64,000 nucleotides of DNA from Sphagnum magellanicum. Its lineage: Eukaryota; Streptophyta; Sphagnopsida; Sphagnales; Sphagnaceae. Position numbers and translations under genes: made by a program. The notes beneath the pieces are model-generated. The model saw nothing but the letters and a program-made list of their open reading frames with translations, had not been told where the DNA came from and searched no databases. Shown here one piece after another: positions 59,835 to 64,000 of this stretch (positions are counted from its first letter, which is position 1; each line of letters begins with the position of its first letter). The stretch is taken from the NCBI GenBank assembly GCA_021904315.1, contig CM038919.1, positions 5,394,001 to 5,458,000 of the forward strand, written 5' to 3'.

Positions 59835-61957
59835 ACATTACACAGTTTAAGCTATCTGTAAGCTTGATGTGTGAGAGCTCCAGAGTGATATGTTGTACAA
59901 CACTTTGAATAGTTTATCCTATAGAAACATATCCATCAACCTGCCTATCTACTTTACCTTTACAGATACCAGGCATGTTGATAGCTAAATTTGTTGTCAT
60001 GGTGTTATCCCTGTACTATCCAAGATATGTATGCCAGAGAGCTCTTGGTTGTTACTTGATCTTGACAAATAAAGCAGCATTAATTAAGTGATTACAGAAC
60101 TGTATATTCCAGTCAGCAATCTTCTGGGGGTGATGAATGTCACTGGGCACCAGTGGTGTAGCACTGAGAATCCCTTTGTCTAGACAGGAAAGAGAGTACC
60201 AGAGAACAAAGGATTGAATTGTGCATAATGAAGCTTCTTGTCCAACATTTGTAAATTTGTATGAAATATTCTGAACCAGTTTGGAAATTGCCACCTCCCC
60301 TGGTTCATGTCTACCTAATGAGCATGACATGGTAGATGCATCATAGATTGAATGTTTCTTGAAGAAGAGAAAGCAGGGATGATGGTTGGAAGAGTAAAAC
60401 TACAACAGTTCAAAAATCATCAACCTAGACTCCAAAGTTGAAGCAATTTAGGTGTGGGTTTGACAAATGAGGTGAGGGTAGAGAAGCAAACAAGAGATTT
60501 CTATTGTCAAATTCATAAGCGATCATGCTGCTCAAGAGCATGTACAATAACTTTGAGCATTAAGTATTGTTATTCTCTAGATTTATCCAGAGTCTATGGT
60601 TTCAAGCTATTCATGTAATGGTGTAATTATTATTATTATTATTGTTTTGAATACTTTTTCAAAAATTACCTACCTCTTCCAAGCCTAGATACCTCACTCG
60701 GTTCCCTTACTCACCTACATGGACATGAAAAGGCACATGTTTTGTTACACAGCTCTTTTCATATTGATGTTATCTAATAAAATCAAATTTGAGATTGACA
60801 TAAATAATGATGAACTACTGGGAACCATATCAAGAAAATAAGAAGGGGAGAGAAAGGGAGTAACATTCTAAAATTTGAATAATAAATAAAATTTGGATAT
60901 TCTAAAGAAAGCATGAATTATATTTAATTAAATAATTTTTGAATTGACACAGAACTTTTCCCTGTACACAGGGTTCTAGTTGATCTTTTTGTGATGGTCC
61001 TCTATCAGCATGATGTGCCTCAATTCCTCTCATTTCAACAGGTTCTGTTTCCACTTTTGGGTTTGCATATTTTTGTACCAAGTTTGTCATATGTGATCTA
61101 GTATTGAAATTCAATTTGGGGCCTCGTTGGGGAATGCACAAAACAATGAACATGAAAAACAAATTCTTTACCATGGTTCCCCATTTCAGCCCATTTGAGG
61201 TTGCTTGCCAACACTAAAATGAGAAAAATGGAGGCCCCTTGGCTCATTCTTCTTCTCTTGTGTATCAATTGTCACTCTTTTGAATGATGGAGCTCAATTC
61301 CAGACAAAACTTGTATCCCAGGGCTGCAATCTTGAGGTATGGTTGATTTATTGGTCCAACATTGATGATCAAGTGTATGGTTGACTTGGATCCCCTGTAC
61401 CAGTTATTCCAACCAAAGAATGCATTAGCGGTATATAAACTTCTCCAGCAACTGTGCATGGGGATGCAGGAGACATCCCATCTTGAAGTATTTGTGCCAA
61501 TACTCCATACTATGCAACTATGGTCTGGAAAAAAAAGGCCCAATCAGCAAACTTAAGAAACATTCAACAAAGAAAACACGAGATATCATACAAACATCAC
61601 CTAAAAGCATCATTACAACTTATTAGTAGATACAATGATCAATTCAAAGGCCCAAGACTAATACCTCCAACCTTTGTTGGTCCATAAAACTGGTCATCAA
61701 TTTTATAGTCTCAACATTCACTCGGTTTTCAAAAATAACTCAATCCTTACATAAGAAGAAAGAGGCAGCAGACCTAAGTGCTACAGATGGCAGAGGCATG
61801 AAACCAAATATCTTGGGAGGTGGCTCCATGGCCACCTTTTTCGTGGTACCACATCTGATAATGGTGAACTGAACTTTGATCATGCTAAAAGACCACTAGA
61901 CATGCTACTATAAACAAAGTGAACTTCATGTAGTGATTGACAAGCAGACTACTGGCA
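59835..61957. other. Intergenic DNA
   Basis: 3' flank of the acylphosphatase and spacer. A short (ATT)n run lies near 60626-60645. Frames at 60052-60330, 60902-61174 and 61265-61556 were considered and show no recognisable domain. Confidence 0.5.
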
Positions 61958-62860
61958 TCACCAATAGTCCATGCAAGAACAAACACCATCTTCAAAGTGA
62001 TGAAAGTGATTGGCATCTCTCACCATGATGGCTCTCCCAACTGTTTTTGAAATGAACTTTGTGGAAGTGTGGCTATCTTTGCGAACTCACAATTTTTTTC
62101 TTATTCAAAGAGGAGTACCAGGAGTTGTGTTGATGAGCCTGAATACAATAGCCAGTTTCTTGCTATGGTGACACAAATGAAATACCTTGTCTTCTTCTTA
62201 AACATCATCCAGAAAAAATTCCATACAAGACATGTACCTTGTGTCATGCATGAGCCCTGACAATCTCTGCAGTTCTGCATAAATTTCAGTCATCTGGGGT
62301 TGGTTTTGATCCTCTAGCACAAACGTATGCACCTCATTATGCACTTCAATCCAGCTGCAACCTGACTGTTTCTTTGCACCTTTTTCCTTTCTCTGCCGTT
62401 CAACACTCTCACAGAGATGCATGTTGCTAGCAGCAATGTAGATGTTTGACAACAGTATATAACCAGCAGCATTTTCAGGCTCCATTTCAAGAATTTGTTT
62501 GGCAATGTGTTTTGCTATCTGCACATTACCGTTAATTCTGCAAGCACTGAGCAAAGCCCTCGAAGCAGCCACCTGTGGTTTACAAGGCATTCCCATCACC
62601 ATATCCTCTGCCTTCTGTAGATGGCCAGCACAGCCAAGAAGGTCAACCATGTACAGGTGTATGTTCCAATTTTGCAGGAGTCATATAGTCTCTGGGCATT
62701 GAAGCATATAAGCACATGCCTTCATCCACCAGACCTGCATGGCTGCAAGAAGACAAACAAAAGTGATATCTTCTGACTATACTCCTTTTTCACATATCCA
62801 TTCAAAATGTTTAAGAGCTTCCCTAGCATGGTAGGTGCCTGTCCTATTAAAAGATGAGTG
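61958..62860 (-). pseudogene. DYW-class PPR protein, 3' fragment
   Basis: On the minus strand the PPR/E/DYW end of an RNA-editing-type protein is clearly readable. From about 62860 broken frames match the last repeats (ALKHFEWICEKGV, then after shifts CSHAGLVDEG and AKLEH). From 62650 one frame gives MVDLLGCAGHLQKAED, the E+ signature KKQSGCSWIEVHNEVHTF and QMTEIYAELQRLSG. It then runs through the whole DYW domain: [33 protein letters not shown], and CSCMDYW with its natural TGA at 61958-61960. Three nonsense codons lie in this otherwise unshifted frame: TAA at 62198-62200, TGA at 62105-62107 and TGA at 62087-62089. The zinc/deaminase region is also altered (VRKDSH where VCGDCH is usual). Upstream PPR repeats are missing or too decayed to see. 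Confidence 0.85.
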
Positions 62861-63640
62861 TAGATGTTTAAGTAAGTAAGGAAGGGTGATCGGGATCTTT
62901 CCAAGTGTACATTGTTCAAAATAAAGATGCAATTACACACTTATGAAAGCAATGGGCAAATTATTTTATGACATTGTGTCCATTGTCTACACAAATAGAC
63001 AAGGTTATAATATGACTTATTGTAGTATATTTTGTAAACTAATATTAATTAGTTGTTGGGACTCCCAAAGTTCAATTCGTTTTGATTTCTGTTGGGCATC
63101 TTTCATTGGCCCATCACAAAAATAAAAATAAAAGCAAGCTTTGGATAGTCCCAAGATATATATATTGTAATCTCCTCCTTCGGGCTGGTTCTGTATAACC
63201 TATATACAAGAGTAGGACTTAGGGCAAAGGATATGGAATGAAGTGAGGTGCTATTGCAAACTTGTTGGGGAACATATTAGGGACCCATTGGGAACATAAA
63301 TGAGAACTCAGTAATTTCATTGGAAAACATTGTACACAGCATAGTCTCCCAAGCCAAGAGTTGCTATCTATACAACAATTATTTTCCTTTATTTTCTTTC
63401 ATCACCCTAAACACATTCCATTCAAATACCCATTATTTTCAACTTTCCACATGTTACATTATTTACATTGCACTAGAGATATTTTAATTGCTCTAAATTA
63501 TCTTCAAGTTTTCAAATGTTATGACATAATTTACATTGGAAAAGAGGATATATAATTGCCCTTCAATTCCAACTTGGCCACATTGGCTCTGACTTCATCG
63601 GGAGCCTGCAATTGTTCAAAGTTTTTAAAGAGAAGAACAC
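62861..63640. other. Intergenic DNA
   Basis: No gene or RNA recognised. AT-rich with short frames only. Confidence 0.5.
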
Positions 63641-63647
63641 CCCAAAT

Positions 63648-63745
63648 TTAAAGGGTTTAGGGTTTCAAGGGTAGACTCATAACTAGGGTTTAGGGTTTAA
63701 GGAGTTCAAGAGAAGGAGTTATGAGTTTACCCTAAACCCTAGCCC
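63648..63745. repeat. Telomere-like TTTAGGG words in an inverted repeat
   Basis: GGGTTTAGGGTTTC (about 63653), CTAGGGTTTAGGGT (63683-63696) and its perfect inverse ACCCTAAACCCTAG (63729-63742) occur within 100 bp. ACTCATAACT (63675-63684) is also inverted as AGTTATGAGT (63717-63726). The motif is the plant telomere/telo-box unit, but only two or three units occur in each place. It is an interstitial inverted repeat, not a telomere. Confidence 0.75.
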
Positions 63746-64000
63746 TGACCTAATTTATTTTCCTTTGTATTCTGCAAGTACCTCCCTGGGCAGAACTTTC
63801 ATATGCACTGGGAGGCATAAGGTCCTCTGGGCAGGTCCTTCCATGATGTGGAAGATTTTTCAGGCACCGGGAACTGAGGCGACTGCCCTTTGGCCCTGCC
63901 CTTCCCCTACACCTAACCATGGTTAGATGAGGAGGTGTAAGAGGACTAAGTGAGAATAAGACCTAACAGCTCAACCCATACATCCACCTGTACATCCATC

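Noticed and set aside
61265..61556. Opposed frames of 92 and 64 codons
   Set aside because: No family resemblance and mutual overlap; I could not support either as a gene.
1..64000. tRNA, rRNA, CRISPR array, bacterial operon or integrated virus
   Set aside because: Reading both strands by eye gave no cloverleaf with a proper T-loop, no rRNA-like block, no regularly spaced direct repeats with unique spacers, and no viral gene set. A tRNAscan and covariance-model search would be needed to exclude small RNAs.

Overview
This window looks like gene-poor nuclear DNA of a seed plant, most probably a conifer or other gymnosperm. The reasons are AT-rich non-coding DNA over tens of kilobases, spliceosomal introns with GT..AG borders, a plant-specific gene complement (DUF569, PPR, an organellar ssDNA-binding-type motif, NIN-like protein), and heavily decayed transposons. 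The species cannot be fixed from the sequence alone. No rRNA, tRNA, CRISPR array or bacterial operon was recognised.

Layout. From 1 to about 40.8 kb there is no intact gene that I can support. This part holds short satellites (about 147-bp units at 1.07-1.61 kb, 51-bp units at 8.4-8.7 kb, about 47-bp units at 21.1-21.4 kb, 46-bp units at 39.5-39.7 kb). It also holds GC-rich islands that look like retroelement pieces (19.8-20.7 and 29.6-30.5 kb) and four decayed coding loci: a Plavaka/CACTA-like transposase (minus, 9.55-12.29 kb), a NIN-like protein fragment (plus, 17.85-18.48 kb), a retrotransposon gag/protease remnant (minus, 25.9-27.3 kb) and a hAT-like transposase (minus, 33.1-34.5 kb).

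From about 40.8 to 64 kb lies a small gene island. It contains (1) a two-exon DUF569 protein gene (42030-44996) with a long CT-rich, probably intron-containing 5' leader; (2) a small hydrophilic LEA-like ORF (46947-47282) with a candidate ABA-type element upstream; (3) a four-exon gene (50301-52801) whose first exons encode a targeting-like N-terminus and an OSB-type PDF motif, joined in frame to a long intronless PLS-class pentatricopeptide array; (4) a two-exon acylphosphatase (58939-59834); and (5) on the minus strand, a DYW-class PPR pseudogene (61958-62860).

The most interesting object is the OSB(PDF)-PPR chimera. The exon phases fit exactly, and the reading frame passes from the PDF motif straight into PPR repeats. 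A TGA ends the protein in the E region, and a frameshifted but recognisable DYW domain follows downstream, so the gene looks like an RNA-editing-type PPR that lost its deaminase domain. The second PPR locus about 9 kb away shows the same decay route, including CGA-to-TGA changes. The genes do not form an operon or pathway. The two PPR loci, and possibly the OSB-type motif, point to nuclear-encoded functions in organelle nucleic-acid metabolism.
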